A stretch of 64,000 bases of DNA from Ceratodon purpureus (GCA_014871385.1 CM026433.1:15808970-15872969), one strand, 5' to 3'; numbered from the stretch's first letter, positions 26,203 to 38,534 are shown. The notes: a model not told the origin generated them from the sequence alone. Program-made: numbers and translations.

Positions 26203-27646
26203 GTTCTGTGATGTGTACAGCGCGGCTTCCTTCTCCCCTATCGAAATGGACAAGGCTTGGAGATTACATACAGACTAGGTCGAACACGAACTCTCTGCAA
26301 CCAGGTATACTAATGATGTGCTCATCATGTTCGTCCCATTGAGTACCCGCCTCTGCTCTTAGTCTTCCTGTTCGATCGGGAAGTGTACCAATCCGCTTAC
26401 GTGCAGTAGTGCCAGTTAACTCCGAGTCGATTAGGCAACTTATCCTTTCAGTCTGCACTGAAGTTCATTCACAGAGGAATGTGTCCCGGAAGGAAGTATA
26501 AGCCAAGGGATTGTTTTATGCGCGCAGAGACTTTCTCTGCACAATAACAGTGTCGGAGGCAGGAAATCCCATGAATTAAAAAACAGTTAAGTGATTTGAA
26601 AGCTTCATTGTTTCTTTGTATCGTTAACGCCTGTCTTGTACTCCTTTTTTTGCTTTTCCAAACTTCGTGAGTATGCGGATAGATGAATCCTTTTCAGATG
26701 CAATATGGACCACAACGTCGACTTATGAATTCAGAAGGGCAATCTAATGTATCTAACCTGAATGGTGAACCATTTCAGGAACATGGATGATCAATTGGTT
26801 TTCTATTGTCGATTTGTTCTGTCGTGTACACCAGCCCGTATGAAAAGAGAATAGGTGCGCTTTGCAGAGGATTTTGCAAGATAAACACTGAAGATCTCCA
26901 ACGTCATGGTATGTATTGTTTTATTTAAATTTTTGTGACTTTGTTTAGATCTGAAATGAATATTGACAATCGTATGCCACGGTTGATAATGATTTTTTAA
27001 AATTTTTAATTGCCTAGGTTTAGGGTAACGATTCTGTGTGAATAATAGAATCTGCGACGGTATTATAAATTTTTGCATACGTCATGAATCCGCGAAATGC
27101 AAGGTGTTTAGGATGATTTTGTCGGAAGCCAAAAACAAGACTCACTAGTGCCTCGTCAAGACATGCCTAATCAAAACATATCTCAGTGCACGAGTCTGAA
27201 ATTCATGATCACTCGAAGAATGTAACTACTAATATATCATTCTGTTCTAGGCAACAGACAATCTGAATGATCGCGGACGCAGACTTCAAGACAACTTCAT
27301 TTAGATTCAGCTACCAAGCCACTGTGCTCCTACCAAGTAAGTTCAGTCTACCGTCTGAGAAATTTTATTCAGGTTGTTTTGTATGACAAATACTACGTAA
27401 CCTTTTCAAATATTCTTTATTCTCTGTCTGTGTTTCTGTGTCGAAAGAACGTCAATGTAAATGTCCGTATTAAGATAGATGGAAATACACAATGTGTACA
27501 ATGAAATTGCGTCATTAGAAGTCCGCTTCTGTTCTTTATAACCACGTTATGTACCGACCAAAATAATTGTACTTTTATACATATACATTCAATTGGATAT
27601 AAAAGGACTTAACAGATGAAACTCCCTCTATTGCAATACACACAGG

Positions 27647-30600
27647 ATGTCCGATCGATTTCCCTTGACAGACAGTCGCAGAATCAGAGCAAGAGACAAC
27701 AAACTATGGCTGAGGGATAAAGCAAGAGCCTCTAATTATAGTTTCTCAAGAATACAGTGCCCGTGTAATCAACACAAAGGAACAGGACTGCCTTTTGGAA
27801 TAGAGGAGGTCGAGAGACACTTATTACGGTATGGTCGGTCACCGGAGTGCAGGACCTGGCGTGGCCCAGAAGAGCCAGACTCATCTGACGATGAGTGGGA
27901 AGAACAGTATTCTGCAAGTATCTCTGCTTCGGCAGGGAGACCTGATGTTCGGGACAGTGGACTGCATATGCGACAAATGATGAAGCACATTTACCAACAG
28001 GTGGATCAATTCATGGAGTCGGAAGAGCAGATCGACAATGTCACTATGTCTGCTCTACAAACGGCGGACAACATCACTAGGATGAATGCAGACGACAATG
28101 TCCCCCTCGATCCAGACTGTGAAGTTCCGAATGATGCAGGACAAGGGAGTGGCAAGGGAATGGGAGAATCTGACGACGGTGACATGCTTAGAGCAGACCT
28201 ACAGACGGCGAGTGGCCGCCCTAACAGTGGTTGTGAATTTACCGAAGCTACACATAGTGGTCCACAACCGAACACCACCCGAGTGGATGGACCAGGGAAC
28301 CAGTCAACCGACAGTGACGAACCAGTGTTGGAACATAACGACCTGGAGGAGGAGCGTGTGAAGGATGCCAAAGCTCTAGAAGATGCAATGCTGATGTTGT
28401 ATAACGGATCTTTGAACACAAAGCTGGGAGCCACGGTTATGCTTGTTAACTTGATTGCAACCCACTGTGGATTTACAGAAAAAGCGGCAGACGATATGTT
28501 TGCAACAGTGAAGGCTTTACTTCCGGGGGACAACTGTTTACCCGCATCTTTATATCAAGCAAAGACTCTAACTAAGCGGTTAGGATTGGACTTTCAAAAC
28601 ATACATGGCTGTCCCACTGGGTGCGTCCTATTTGATCAACCAGACACGATGGATCTTGAAAGGTGCCCTAAATGTGGAGCTCCAAGATACAAAGATATGC
28701 TTCATAAGTCCAGGCCTTTGAAGGTGCTAAGGTTTTTCCCCGTTACTCCAAGGCTACAGAGATTTTACAGGATTCCTATTCTTTCCAAGTTAATGCGATG
28801 GCATAAAGAAAACGAGAGCAATGATGGCAAAGTAAGATACCCCGCAGATTCACAAGCTTGGAAATATCTAGATAACATGAACCCTGAAATCTTTGATACT
28901 AATGCGTTTGGAGGTGCAGAAACTGATGTGCGACTTCAGATTTCCTGTGATGGCATATGCCCTTTCAAACTTCACAAATCGACGTGGTCTGCTTGGCCAG
29001 TGCTTACAAGTTTCTTGAATCTTCCACCCTGGCTAATCACCAAGAAATTCTTCATTGTTTTGTCCCTTCTTATACTTGGAAGACAACAGGTTCCATTTCA
29101 GTTTTTTGATGTGTGGATGAGACCATTGATAGATGAGTTAAAGGAGCTTTGGTCTGGAGTACCAGCATATGATGTGCAGCGACCTGAGGGAGAAAGGGAG
29201 TTTAGATTGAGGGTTGCCGTCCTTTATACAACTCACGATTACCCGGGGTATGGTACTGTTTCCGGGACAGCTCACCAGGGTTACGTGGCTTGTGCTCCAT
29301 GCGGGGACCAGTTGAGGGGTCGATACTCCTATGAAAGTCGGAAGATGAACTATAGGGACGCAAGACGATGGTTGAGTCATGATCATTTCCTACGGTCTGA
29401 GCAATTTAATAATCTCTTCGATGGGAAGCCAGAGAATCGAGGTCCACCACACACCTAGACCCCTGGAGAACAAAGAGTTGCATTTGAGTCATACCAACTG
29501 TACCTGTCGAGGCTAGAGGAACAGCAGAGGAATGCTGCATCAACTCGATCCGGTGAGCCAATCTCTGGAATCTCTACCAGACACCGTCAACATCGAGGAC
29601 CAAGTTTGCGTACATCTGCATCAACTGCAACAGCAAGAGGTCAAGGCGACCACGCTGGGTTATAGCATTCACATACAACAACGCCGCGTTCAGGACAGAA
29701 GAGGAAAAGAGACTCTACCCGGATGAACCGACCTAATTCGGTCCGAGGAGACTCTACTCAGACAAATAGAAGTGCAGCTGGCACATCTGCTTCTAGACCG
29801 CGGGGTTCCACGGAAACAGGGGCACGCAATTCTAAACTTGCAGACCTGTCAAAGAAATATGGAATAAAGCGATGGAGCTTATTTTACGAGCTTCCCTACT
29901 GGCAGGTATTTCTCCTTGCTCTCCTCAACTTCATCTCTTCGGTGTACAGACAACTGATTGCGTACTGTATCATTCGGTTTTCTGTGACTTAAAACTAACA
30001 GTGTTTCTTATTACTTGTCAGTATACTAAGTATTAAAAATGAATTTATGTGTATGTGTTTGCAGCACCTCGAGATAAGAAATTCCCTAGACGTTATGCAC
30101 TGTGAGAAAAATTTTTGCGAAAACATATTGAAGACAATATGTGGGTTCCGCGACAAAGACAGCGTCAGAGTACGAAGAGACATGCAGAGGGAAGGAATAA
30201 AAAGGCATTTGTGGATGGTGCGTGATCCGAAGAACCCTTCCAGAATGGTGAAGCCGGTAGCCAACTATGTACCACAGCAAAAGAGTTTGACATTTTTTGC
30301 ACAAGACTGGAAACACTAAAGGTACCCTCGGAATACTGTTCAGACATTGGAAGTCATATCCGCAACAAAAAGTTCGGTGCGTTAAAGTCGCATGATTATC
30401 ATATCCTGATGCAAACTTTATTACCTTTAGCTCTGAGGGGGCTGATGGATACGAATACAAGGTTGGCCATCATGCGTGCATGCCGACTATTCAGACGTAT
30501 CTGTTCGAAGGTGTGGGATCCAGCACAAGGGGATGATTTACTTGAAGATGCTGCAGTGACAATGTGTCTGCTGGAGATAACATTCCCTCCTACCTTCTTT

Positions 30601-32188
30601 GACGTAATGTCACACTTGCCATTCCATTTGGTTCGAGAATTAATTGTTCTTGGTCCAGTTCAGGTACGATGGATGTACCCGATTGAGCGTACTATGATGA
30701 CCCTAAAGAACCACATGAAAAACAAGGCAAGACCGGAAGCCTCCATTGCAAATGGTTACCTAATGGACAAAACAATGGGATATGCGACGTCGTATATGCA
30801 TGGGTACGATGTTGTGCGAAGAAGAGTCTGGGATGCAGATCCAGAAGACTGCGAGGAATTCGAGGTTCTGGAAGGAGCTGGGCCTGACTATAAGCTTACT
30901 CGGGCTCAACGTGATGCAATACATCAATACGTGTTGAGAAACAATACACTGACCGAACCTTACTTCAGGTGCATTTCTATTTCTTCTCTCGTATGATTTA
31001 CTGTTTTCCAGCTTCCTTGATTGATTGTCCACATAGGTAAAATGAACTATTGTTCAAATATACAGTATCTGGCGTGTTCCATGTTCGGTAAATGCCGCGA
31101 TATCCGTTCATTTTTGTTTGCTTTTGTTTACTTGATATTTTGAATTCTATAATTAGAAGTTTTAAATATTCTATGCCTGCTGCGAAAAATTAAAAAATAC
31201 TTGATTTCGCTCTCAGTTAATTACTTCGTCAAGGTTCATTTTTTATTTTTTGGTTTCAAGGATTATATTTTAATGTTGCCTTTAATGTCTCTTCGAATTT
31301 AATGTCTCTTTTAATAGTCCACCATGTTGTGAACTTCAAGGTATATCGCTCTAGCTATATATGATCTGCGGTTTTTAACTATGATTTGCCTCTAGAAACA
31401 TGTGTTTTACATTCGCTGTTTCACGTATATTCAGATTTTGAAAGTTAATGGTCTGTATATTTCATTCTCCTGGTTTAATGTAGTTTTATGAAAATTATAT
31501 AATGTTGACTCAGTTGTTGTTTTCCAGAGAGTGGGAAATACTTAGAGGACAATCAGGTTCAACAGTCGAGCCTCTTGCAACATGGATGACGCGTAGAGTT
31601 CACTCACTGGAGTTGGATATGAGTGACTACAATGAAGCAGACTTAGTTTTGTTGTCGAACCCTCCGACTTTGACATGCAAGCGGTTTGCAAAAATGAAGG
31701 CATACGGAAATCACTGGAGAGTGGAAGACGATGTTAGCAGAACTTTCAACACGTATGATAGCGGAGTCGCTTGCTTTGAGGCGAACGAGCATTCAGCCGG
31801 CTCAGGAAAAGATTATGTCGAAGTGTTGCAAGACATTTTTGTCCCAAACTACGGACATCTCAACACACAAATTATTCTGTTTTCGTGTACTTGGAAAAAA
31901 CAATCAGACACTCATGGGAACAGCACCTACTTACGAGACGCTGATGGATTTTTAACTGTAAATTTTAAACACAATACGTCCAGGGCAGTGGATCCCTACG
32001 TGTTTCCAAGTCAATGTTCTCAGGTGTTTTTCGCAAATGACGATTCGCATGGACCAGGACAGCAGTGGAAGGTTGTGCTCAGAAAAGAGGCCAGAGGAAG
32101 GAGGAAAGTAGAAGACGACGACGAAATTTACATGACAACAAACCACTCATCCAGTACTGTAAACCCGTCTAGTGGTATATTCCGTTAA
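27647..32188 (+). pseudogene. CACTA TNP2-like transposase, broken
   Basis: The frame opens with ATG in MSDRFPLTDSRRIRARDNK. It then shows a Transpos_assoc-like domain (CPCNQHKG, then EEVERHLLRYGRSPECRTW), an acidic spacer, and a tnp2 transposase domain from about residue 300 (IHGCPTGCVLF; CPKCGAPRYKD; DVRLQISCDGICPFKL; WPVLTSFLNLPPWL; TTHDYPGYGTVSGTAHQGYV; CAPCG). After an intron near 29,906-30,064 come SLDVMHCEKNFCENIL, a DUF4218-type block (LPLALRGLMDTNTRLAIMR, then LPFHLVRELIVLGPV) and, after another intron, a DUF4216-type C-terminal domain (31,530-32,188). Damage is clear: TAG at 29,456, a second in-frame TAG near 29,660, and a frameshift near 30,306 between TFFAQ and LETLKVPSEY. TNP2 is the catalytic transposase of CACTA elements; this copy should not make a full protein. 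Confidence 0.8.
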
Positions 32189-33809
32189 CCCTCCGAACCA
32201 GATCTAACAGGAGCCATTATATTAACGATGCAGATAATGCCTGGGCGCTCCAGAGCATTGATAATCCTGCGGGTAACGCAACTTTGAAGAAGAGAAGGAG
32301 AAAACGTGATGAACCTCAGTGACTACAGAAGGCAGCATTTTTAAAAAATTATATTTGAAAGGTATTTCATCGTAACTGTAAGCACAGTCGTTGGAACTTC
32401 TTTTAGAGGGAGTTACAATTCTGTTTATATTCTTATTTTTTTAAATTTTTTTGCCTTGTGTATGGACATAATTATGATTAGTGTATATAACGTAGGATAT
32501 TGTGAAGCAAAATCAACACAGTACTTGCCTTTCATTTGTTAGATGTTTATTTTTTTCGTTCTGATAGATCTATCAGAGTGATAATGTACACAGGGTCGAA
32601 ACCGCAGTTCTTGTATGGAAGCCGTACTTTGATTTTGATGTATGCTATAATATTCTTGTCCAGCTAAGCGAATACGAGATTTTGATAATGTGTACAGAGG
32701 CAACCTTCGAATCCACTGGCGATAGAAATTTTTATGGACGACGGCAACAGTTTATCATTTCATCAATCAAAATCAAAGCCCCGTTTTGGTGACTGATGTA
32801 AGTTAATAAGGACATATGTATGCGTTGTGAAGATGATTTGTGAGACCTGAGGTTTGTAGATTTTTCTGAAATCATTAGTATACATGACTTATAACCACCA
32901 CGGTGTTGAACGCAGTTGATTAGAGTATGTAGGGTTCGGGCTGTTTATCCGATATTGTGTATATAGAATTTGGTTGAACTGAGGTGGAGCAGTGTATCTT
33001 GTCGCTTCTTAAAATATTCTTGATACTTCTCTTCCATCTTTTCTAAAGAGTACTGCATATGACTTTTTACACATTCAGATATTATATTACTTCTTGGAAA
33101 TTTCCTGCCTTACACTCAGCCTAACTCTTTACGAAGGGGCGTGGGTGGTCTTCTACGATCTTCTGTGTAACCCGTGAAGGAGTGTCTTTATTCGCATCTT
33201 CTATGCATGCATTGTGAGTTCCCCGACTTCTTTCACGATTTGGTAAATGAGATTCACAAGTAAAACGTCAAGGTTCATGTATCTATTCCACTGTATTGTT
33301 TATTTTCAGGTTGCGTTGAATAATTTTTTTGCACAGTATACAAGGTTCCGTTTATATTAGTTGTGCATTCTCATCTAGCCAATATGAATAATTCTTGAAC
33401 CCAGTATATATATTTATATACATATATATATAAAATTTAGCAGATTTTGTACGACACATATTTTGATGTGTACACACTTCCAGTCTAAAGAAACCGACAG
33501 GGCTATGTTTGAACTTGAATAAATTTGGAAATTAAAATTTGCCAAATAAATACTCCTTCCATGTAATCTGCTCTGGTTTATATCATCATAACTTCCCTTT
33601 TCATCCGAATTTCACATACCAATCGTGGTTGATGCCCGTGCAGTGACATAAACCCGGACTGTTTGTGATATCCGCGTCGTGATATATACCCGGCGTTTTC
33701 ATCAACTGTACCTCAGTATACATTCATCCCACCGATGCGATAAAATCATCATTGGATTCGTCGTGACAGCTTGAGGTAAGATCATGATATCACTACTAGA
33801 GTGCCTACT
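32189..33809. other. 3' non-coding region of the CACTA element
   Basis: AT-rich sequence with no supported coding frame between the transposase stop and the presumed right terminus. It contains a short TATA-rich stretch near 33,407-33,432. Confidence 0.45.
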
Positions 33810-33824
33810 CAATTCCAACTAGTG
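33810..33824 (-). repeat. Presumed right terminal inverted repeat of the CACTA element
   Basis: CAATTCCAACTAGTG; its reverse complement matches the left end at 13 of 15 positions. It is the best match found between the transposase and the next gene. Confidence 0.5.
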
Positions 33825-34378
33825 TTTTCACCCACTGGGAGTGGCGGTCTTCCTGTCCGATCACAGTGGCTGCTGTCATCATTGTGTAGAGTGTTCTCTT
33901 CAAGTATCTTCAAGTAGACATAGATTCTATAATTAATGTACGCATCAATGTCATGTTGTAATTACTAGAAACCAAAATGTATATATGTTCAACATATAGT
34001 GTTTCCACTCATCTAATATCTTCAGAGTTTTAGCAGAGTATGTACATTTGGAAAAATGCTTATAACCTTGTACGATGCCTCCTGATGCCGCATTCATTTG
34101 GAGAGTGAGAGCAGTCGAGGTTGTCTGAGAGCATCTTGTGCGGAGTTATTGTTTGTCTTCAGTTATACTTTGCGAAGTGGAGGTTGGAATTCCCTTGTTA
34201 CTCTGAAACAGTGAGTTTCATCTGTAATGTACTTTGCATTGTTTCGAACTTCGAGTACCGCGTCTGTTCGAGAGAACTCTGCATTTATTGTTTGCTTTAG
34301 ATTTATGTGTTCTTCCCCGCGCTAATTACTGTGTCGTCTCTGAGTACCTGAAGTCATTATGTTTTGCCGTGTTCAGTC

Positions 34379-34993
34379 ATGGCAGGGAAAGAGGGGATGC
34401 AAAACTTGAAGTCGGATCAGGAAACTGCACATGTGGAAAACTCTGACTTGTGCAACACCGGGCACCTTGAAGGTATGTACGTCCTTTTAATTTATCGTCG
34501 GAATGTAAGCCGACAATGCGGTGAAGAACAAGTTATTTAATTGACCAAGCGACACGACATTACTGTGACGGGTTTCTGAGCGTAGGAGGATTGCCGTTTT
34601 AGAATCGCATTGCTAACTTTCAGTGACATGTTGAACGAAGCTAGTACCATTGATCGTAGAAGTTCAGAATGATACGCAATCTTGGAGTTACACTTATAAA
34701 CAATTGGCGAGATTGGATACTTGAATAATAGATTATTTCAAAGTTCTCACTGTTGTACTTAGAATCAACGAGTGCTTCAGTTTATAAAAATGTACTTGTT
34801 TATAATGCCTGTTTCTATTGGTTTACTTTTGTAGAGCAACATAATATCATCGACCAAACTGATGATGTTCTAGCCGTGCGAACCACACCGACTTTGCCAG
34901 CGGACAACATGGCTACTGCGATCATTGAATCACCGAATGAGACAACAGGTGACGTGCTTCGAGGGGAAGGTGAGACATCGGACACAGTAGGCG
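34379..34993 (+). pseudogene. 5' part of a host gene interrupted by the gypsy element
   Basis: The ATG at 34,379 opens an exon (MAGKEGMQNLKSDQET) ending at 34,472 before GTATGT. The next exon starts at 34,835 after TTTTGTAG and continues in phase (EQHNIIDQTDDVLAVR) to the retrotransposon insertion at 34,994, giving about 84 codons. The insertion adds one sense codon and then a TAG. The other half begins at 47,887 in the same phase. I do not recognise the protein; the visible part is acidic and polar, without a signal peptide or membrane segment. The promoter is presumably between the CACTA end and 34,379. Confidence 0.7.
34989..34993. repeat. Target site duplication, left copy
   Basis: AGGCG, identical to 47,887-47,891 after the 3' LTR. 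A 5-bp duplication is standard for Ty3/gypsy integrase. Confidence 0.95.
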
Positions 34994-35373
34994 TGTAGAA
35001 AGTGATTTCCACGGTTGACACACCGGAATACTAATTCCGGTAGGAAAATGATAAAAATTTAAAAATTTTATGTTAGAAATACGGAAGTACTAAGCCTATA
35101 AGTGAAACAACCGGTTAAAGACGGTTGGTCGAATAAATAAGAGACCGGAAGGTCATCCGGGTGAGATCCGGTCGTCTGCGGTGGAGGAGAGAGGGGTACA
35201 GTCCGTATGACAGAACCCTGACCCGGCAGACTTAAGGATAACCACCAAACGGTACAACGCACACGGGGATAATGGCTGCAACCATTAAAACGCCGCCGGT
35301 CGCGACCGTCCAATGATGAAGGGCTACGACCGTCCGTCATGATGAGCTACGAACGGGTGGGCGCGAGGGCAGG

Positions 35374-35380
35374 TATAAAA
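35374..35380 (+). promoter_or_regulatory. TATA box of the 5' LTR
   Basis: TATAAAA in the context GGCAGGTATAAAAGGAGG, about 210 bases before the ATG of the LTR-encoded ORF. Transcription should start near 35,405. That puts the ORF in the transcribed part of the LTR, as the first long ORF of the genomic RNA. Confidence 0.7.
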
Positions 35381-35582
35381 GGAGGAAGAACCGCCATGCT
35401 CCTCCTTTCTCTTTGTCATTTTGTGGCACGACGGGTCCTTGCGTTCTAAGGCGGAGGGCGCAGTTAGGGTTAGACGGTAGGAGAGAGACGGTGAGACGGA
35501 AGTGTTTCCGTTAGGCGAGAGATTGTGGTGAGGATCGTGCGTGCAGGTGTTACCGGAGTGACGAAGGGGAGGACTTAGCAGG

Positions 35583-37448
35583 ATGGGTAGGAAAGGGAAG
35601 GAACCGGCGGCGGAAGGACAGTCGTTCAGGGTACAACGGGTAATGCCGTTGATGCCGGCAGACGAGAGGGAGAGGGAGCTCCTCCGGACCGCCTTAGAAT
35701 CTATGAGTTGTGAGGTCCTACTGGACAAGGCATGGGGTTGGAAGCATGCCCTTCCGGCCCAGGAGATCTTCGTCAAGAATCCCGAGAATCGAGGAACCAT
35801 CCGGGGAGAGCCGGATAAGTGGACGGCACAACTCTGGAGGGAGACGTATGGTTTCAAGAACTCTGGAGAGGTCTCGACACCGGAGACCCGGGACTTTGTA
35901 CACCGGTATCTCAAGGGGTCCGGAGACCCAAGAGAAGGATGGGAGCTGGATGACATCGTGAATCCGGAGGCCCGGAAAGTAGTAGGGTTTATGAACCCTA
36001 TTTTCCATCCGGAAAAGCCCAAACGGATCACCATCAAATGGGCGTCCGTTTTCATTGGGGCCATGATCGGTGAATTCACGGTAGACTGGGGTGTCATGAT
36101 GAAGACGATAATCGACCGGCAGGTAGCCAATCTCCGGAAGACCAAGAAGCAGGCCACCTGCCTTCCGTCTTTCCTCATTCACCTCTACCGTACTAAGGGG
36201 CTGTTGAGTACTGAGGAGGTCCGGGAGTACGATGAGCTCTTAAGCTATCAGCAGTTCGCTGAGCCGGAAGAAGTGTCCGATCAGGACGACGATGATGATG
36301 TTATCGAGGTCTCCCCCACGCCGGCTAAGAGACCCCGTCCCAGCCTGGAAAAGGGACAGCCATCCGGATCACCTCGGACTCCCATACCGGCCAAGCGAAC
36401 CCTGAACACGGAGATCCAACAGCCCACCGGACCACCGGAGCACACCGGAGATCCGTACCAGGACTTAGTTAACCTATCGGAGCAAGCGACGACGTATGCC
36501 CGGTTCTTACAGTCGACTAGGCAGGCGGAGGGCCGGTTGGCTAGGGAAGTAATGATCCTTACGGGTTCGGACCGGTTGGAGGATTGCCTGAGTATTCTTC
36601 GCAAGCACCGGGACTTGGCCAGTCTCCAAGACAAGCACATGGACCGGCTAGCGAAGTACCGGGAGACGAATCGGAAGCTCGAGCAGGAGGTGCTTGATGC
36701 CCGGAAAGATTTCAATGACGCCCGTGACCGGGCAGTCGAGGCCATCCGGTCGGTCGCCGAGATCAAAGCCACTTTAGCTCTTCCGGTGGATGTGGGAAAT
36801 CAGTGCGCCGTTTACCAAGCCTTCTTGACCCGTCAACCGGATCCGACTATGAAGAATATCATAAAGTTCATGCACGACCGGACGCAGGTGATGAAGGACA
36901 CTTGGATGCAGATGAAGAACCTGGTGGAGATCCTCGGTTACGCAGAGGCCGGTCCGTCATCAGGGCCACCGGCAGATCAAGAGGAGCCCAGACCACCGTC
37001 CCCAACCAGGGAACCGGCACCGGTCCCCCCTCCAGCCTCTCCGATACGGTCGGCCATCCGGCCAGCCCAACAGGAGGTAGGACACCCGCTGGAGGATCCT
37101 ATCCCGGATACCTTGAGCAGTCTGCACACTCTACCCGCTTTGGATGGAGTCGAGACTGTTAACCCCGGAAACATTCCTTTGGAACCGGACCAGAGACCAC
37201 CACCGGTAGATTTTATGCCGGTACAGGGATCTCCGGAAACGCTCCAGGTGGATCTTAGCGCAGTTCCGGTGGCGGCACGATCTCCATCCCCGGCGGTTCA
37301 AGCAGAACGATCCCGGAAGTCCAGTGAACCGTCGGCGTCTGAGGCTCCGGAAGAAGGCCCCTCGTTGAAGAAACTGAAGCGGGTACAGAAGAAGGAACGG
37401 TTGGACGGAACCCGGCACAGTCCCCGGCTCGATAAGCACAAGGAGTAG
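35583..37448 (+). CDS. 621-aa protein encoded inside the 5' LTR
   Basis: An intact ATG-to-stop ORF lies entirely within the LTR, sense to gag-pol. Residues 1-40 are basic and polar. Residues ~75-220 form a folded-looking domain: DKWTAQLWRETYGF, ARKVVGFMNPIFHPEKPKR, WASVFIGAMIGEFTVDWGVM, then LPSFLIHLYRTKGLLS. Its pattern (W...Y, a long hydrophobic helix pair, then LP-LI--L----G) recalls the 'putative plant transposon protein' domain found with Athila-type elements. An acidic run (DQDDDDDVIEV) and SPTPAKRPRP, a possible nuclear signal, follow. Then come a coiled coil (~330-420; LASLQDKHMDRLAKYRETNR), a Pro-rich region, and a basic tail (LKKLKRVQKKERLDG). The composition suggests a nucleic-acid- or chromatin-binding accessory protein. 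Function is unknown. The 3' LTR copy is identical. Confidence 0.85.
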   Translation: MGRKGKEPAAEGQSFRVQRVMPLMPADERERELLRTALESMSCEVLLDKAWGWKHALPAQEIFVKNPENRGTIRGEPDKWTAQLWRETYGFKNSGEVSTPETRDFVHRYLKGSGDPREGWELDDIVNPEARKVVGFMNPIFHPEKPKRITIKWASVFIGAMIGEFTVDWGVMMKTIIDRQVANLRKTKKQATCLPSFLIHLYRTKGLLSTEEVREYDELLSYQQFAEPEEVSDQDDDDDVIEVSPTPAKRPRPSLEKGQPSGSPRTPIPAKRTLNTEIQQPTGPPEHTGDPYQDLVNLSEQATTYARFLQSTRQAEGRLAREVMILTGSDRLEDCLSILRKHRDLASLQDKHMDRLAKYRETNRKLEQEVLDARKDFNDARDRAVEAIRSVAEIKATLALPVDVGNQCAVYQAFLTRQPDPTMKNIIKFMHDRTQVMKDTWMQMKNLVEILGYAEAGPSSGPPADQEEPRPPSPTREPAPVPPPASPIRSAIRPAQQEVGHPLEDPIPDTLSSLHTLPALDGVETVNPGNIPLEPDQRPPPVDFMPVQGSPETLQVDLSAVPVAARSPSPAVQAERSRKSSEPSASEAPEEGPSLKKLKRVQKKERLDGTRHSPRLDKHKE

Positions 37449-38516
37449 GGTTTAGGATAAGGACCGGATAAAATGGCAGCGACTAACGATGGGGCTCCAG
37501 TGCACCCGGCTGCCAATCCGGATAGATAGCGGCAGTAACTAGGAATAGAAGGCGGCCACCGGTCCGGGATTCTCGGATCCAAGATCCGGAATTTCTGGAT
37601 CTCGGTGGGCCACTTGGTCGCTTTAGGAACCGATAGGTTTTAGTATTTAAGTTAGACGTTTTCCCAAGGCCGGGGCCTTGTTTTTGTACGCCGTTTTGTT
37701 GTTGCAATTGAGAATATACTTTTGGATTTGTTGTGTCAACCGGCTGCTGACGGGTCCGTTGCCGTATGGTTTGTGGTACTATTGTCTTCAGTAGTGTTCT
37801 GGAGGAGTGTTGAATAGTAGGAAGGACTGGAGAGCGCCCGGAGAGACTGGGGAGGTGTCAAGCGTCGAGTGTTGACGGTTCCCAGTCCCGGAAGGAGTCC
37901 GTAGGGAAGGAGGGACGTATTGCAGCAGGGCTGGTAGTCTCAAGGACACGGAGAGCCGTGTGTACACCGGGATCCGGAAACGGACCGGTCGCTTCCTGTA
38001 GATGGGATAAAAGCCGGATGTCCTACTGCGAACCAATCCGGAAGGGAGATAGTATCGTAGAATACCGTGCAGCCGTAAGGTGATGTCATTGTAGTATGAT
38101 TTCCGTATCCGTAACCGGCACTGAGTAGTTATCCGGACCGGTCCCTAGCCGTACGGAAAGATTATTACTCCACTTCTCGGGTGGTAGATAGGAACAGTGG
38201 GGTGTCCAGCCACTTAAAGTCACGGGACGGTGGAGAATCCAGCCACTTGAAAGGATAGACGGATCAGTGGGAACCGGCCACTAGTCTAAAAAGCCGGAAA
38301 ATAGGAACGAGGCAAAAACTACCGGATTTGTCTAACCGTCTGTAAGACGGAGTACGGTCGGACACTGATAGTGATTTTCGTTAAAAATCTAAAAGGAAGA
38401 AAACTATAGGTCTTCGTGGGAACGAACACGGAGTGGTCCACTTTGGAGGGTGTTTTAGTGTCAATTAAGTGCCTTCCGGAGGAATACTGATACCACGTCG
38501 TGCTACATGTGATTTT

Positions 38517-38534
38517 TGGCGCCGCTGCCGGGGA
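38517..38534 (+). other. Primer-binding site, tRNA-Asp type
   Basis: TGGCGCCGCTGCCGGGGA begins nine bases after the 5' LTR. It is complementary, with one mismatch, to the 3' end of plant tRNA-Asp (GTC). Athila-type elements commonly use this primer. Confidence 0.85.

Larger units (their letters stand above)
20708..33824. mobile_element. CACTA (En/Spm) DNA transposon, probably about 13.1 kb
   Basis: The left terminus CACTAGTAGGAATTTGGTCT and the right terminus, which reads CACTAGTTGGAATTG on the minus strand, match at 13 of 15 positions. Between them lie two divergent genes of the expected kinds: a TNPA/Ptta-like gene on the minus strand and a TNP2-like transposase on the plus strand. The subterminal region at 20,750-20,850 has repeated GGTCATT/GACC motifs, as usual for CACTA ends. 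The flanking trinucleotides (GGT left, TTT right) do not match. Either the right boundary is misplaced, the target duplication has mutated, or the ends come from different insertions. The transposase is defective, so the copy is not autonomous. Confidence 0.6.
34994..38507 (+). repeat. 5' LTR (3,514 bp)
   Basis: Begins TGTAGAAAGTGATTTCC and ends ACCACGTCGTGCTACA. It has the same length as the 3' LTR. I noticed only two differences: the fourth base (A here, G in the 3' copy), and GGAGGG near 38,444 against GGACGG. It contains a TATA box and a 621-codon ORF. The LTR is unusually long for a plant gypsy element. Confidence 0.95.

Noticed and set aside
33791-33800. CACTACTAGA as an alternative CACTA terminus
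   Set aside because: Plus orientation at the right side of the element and no match to the left end beyond CACTA.
35324-36178. 284-codon minus-strand open frame (and its twin at 44,703-45,557)
   Set aside because: Antisense to the LTR-encoded ORF, with Ser/Pro/Arg-rich translation; open because of the codon bias of the sense gene.
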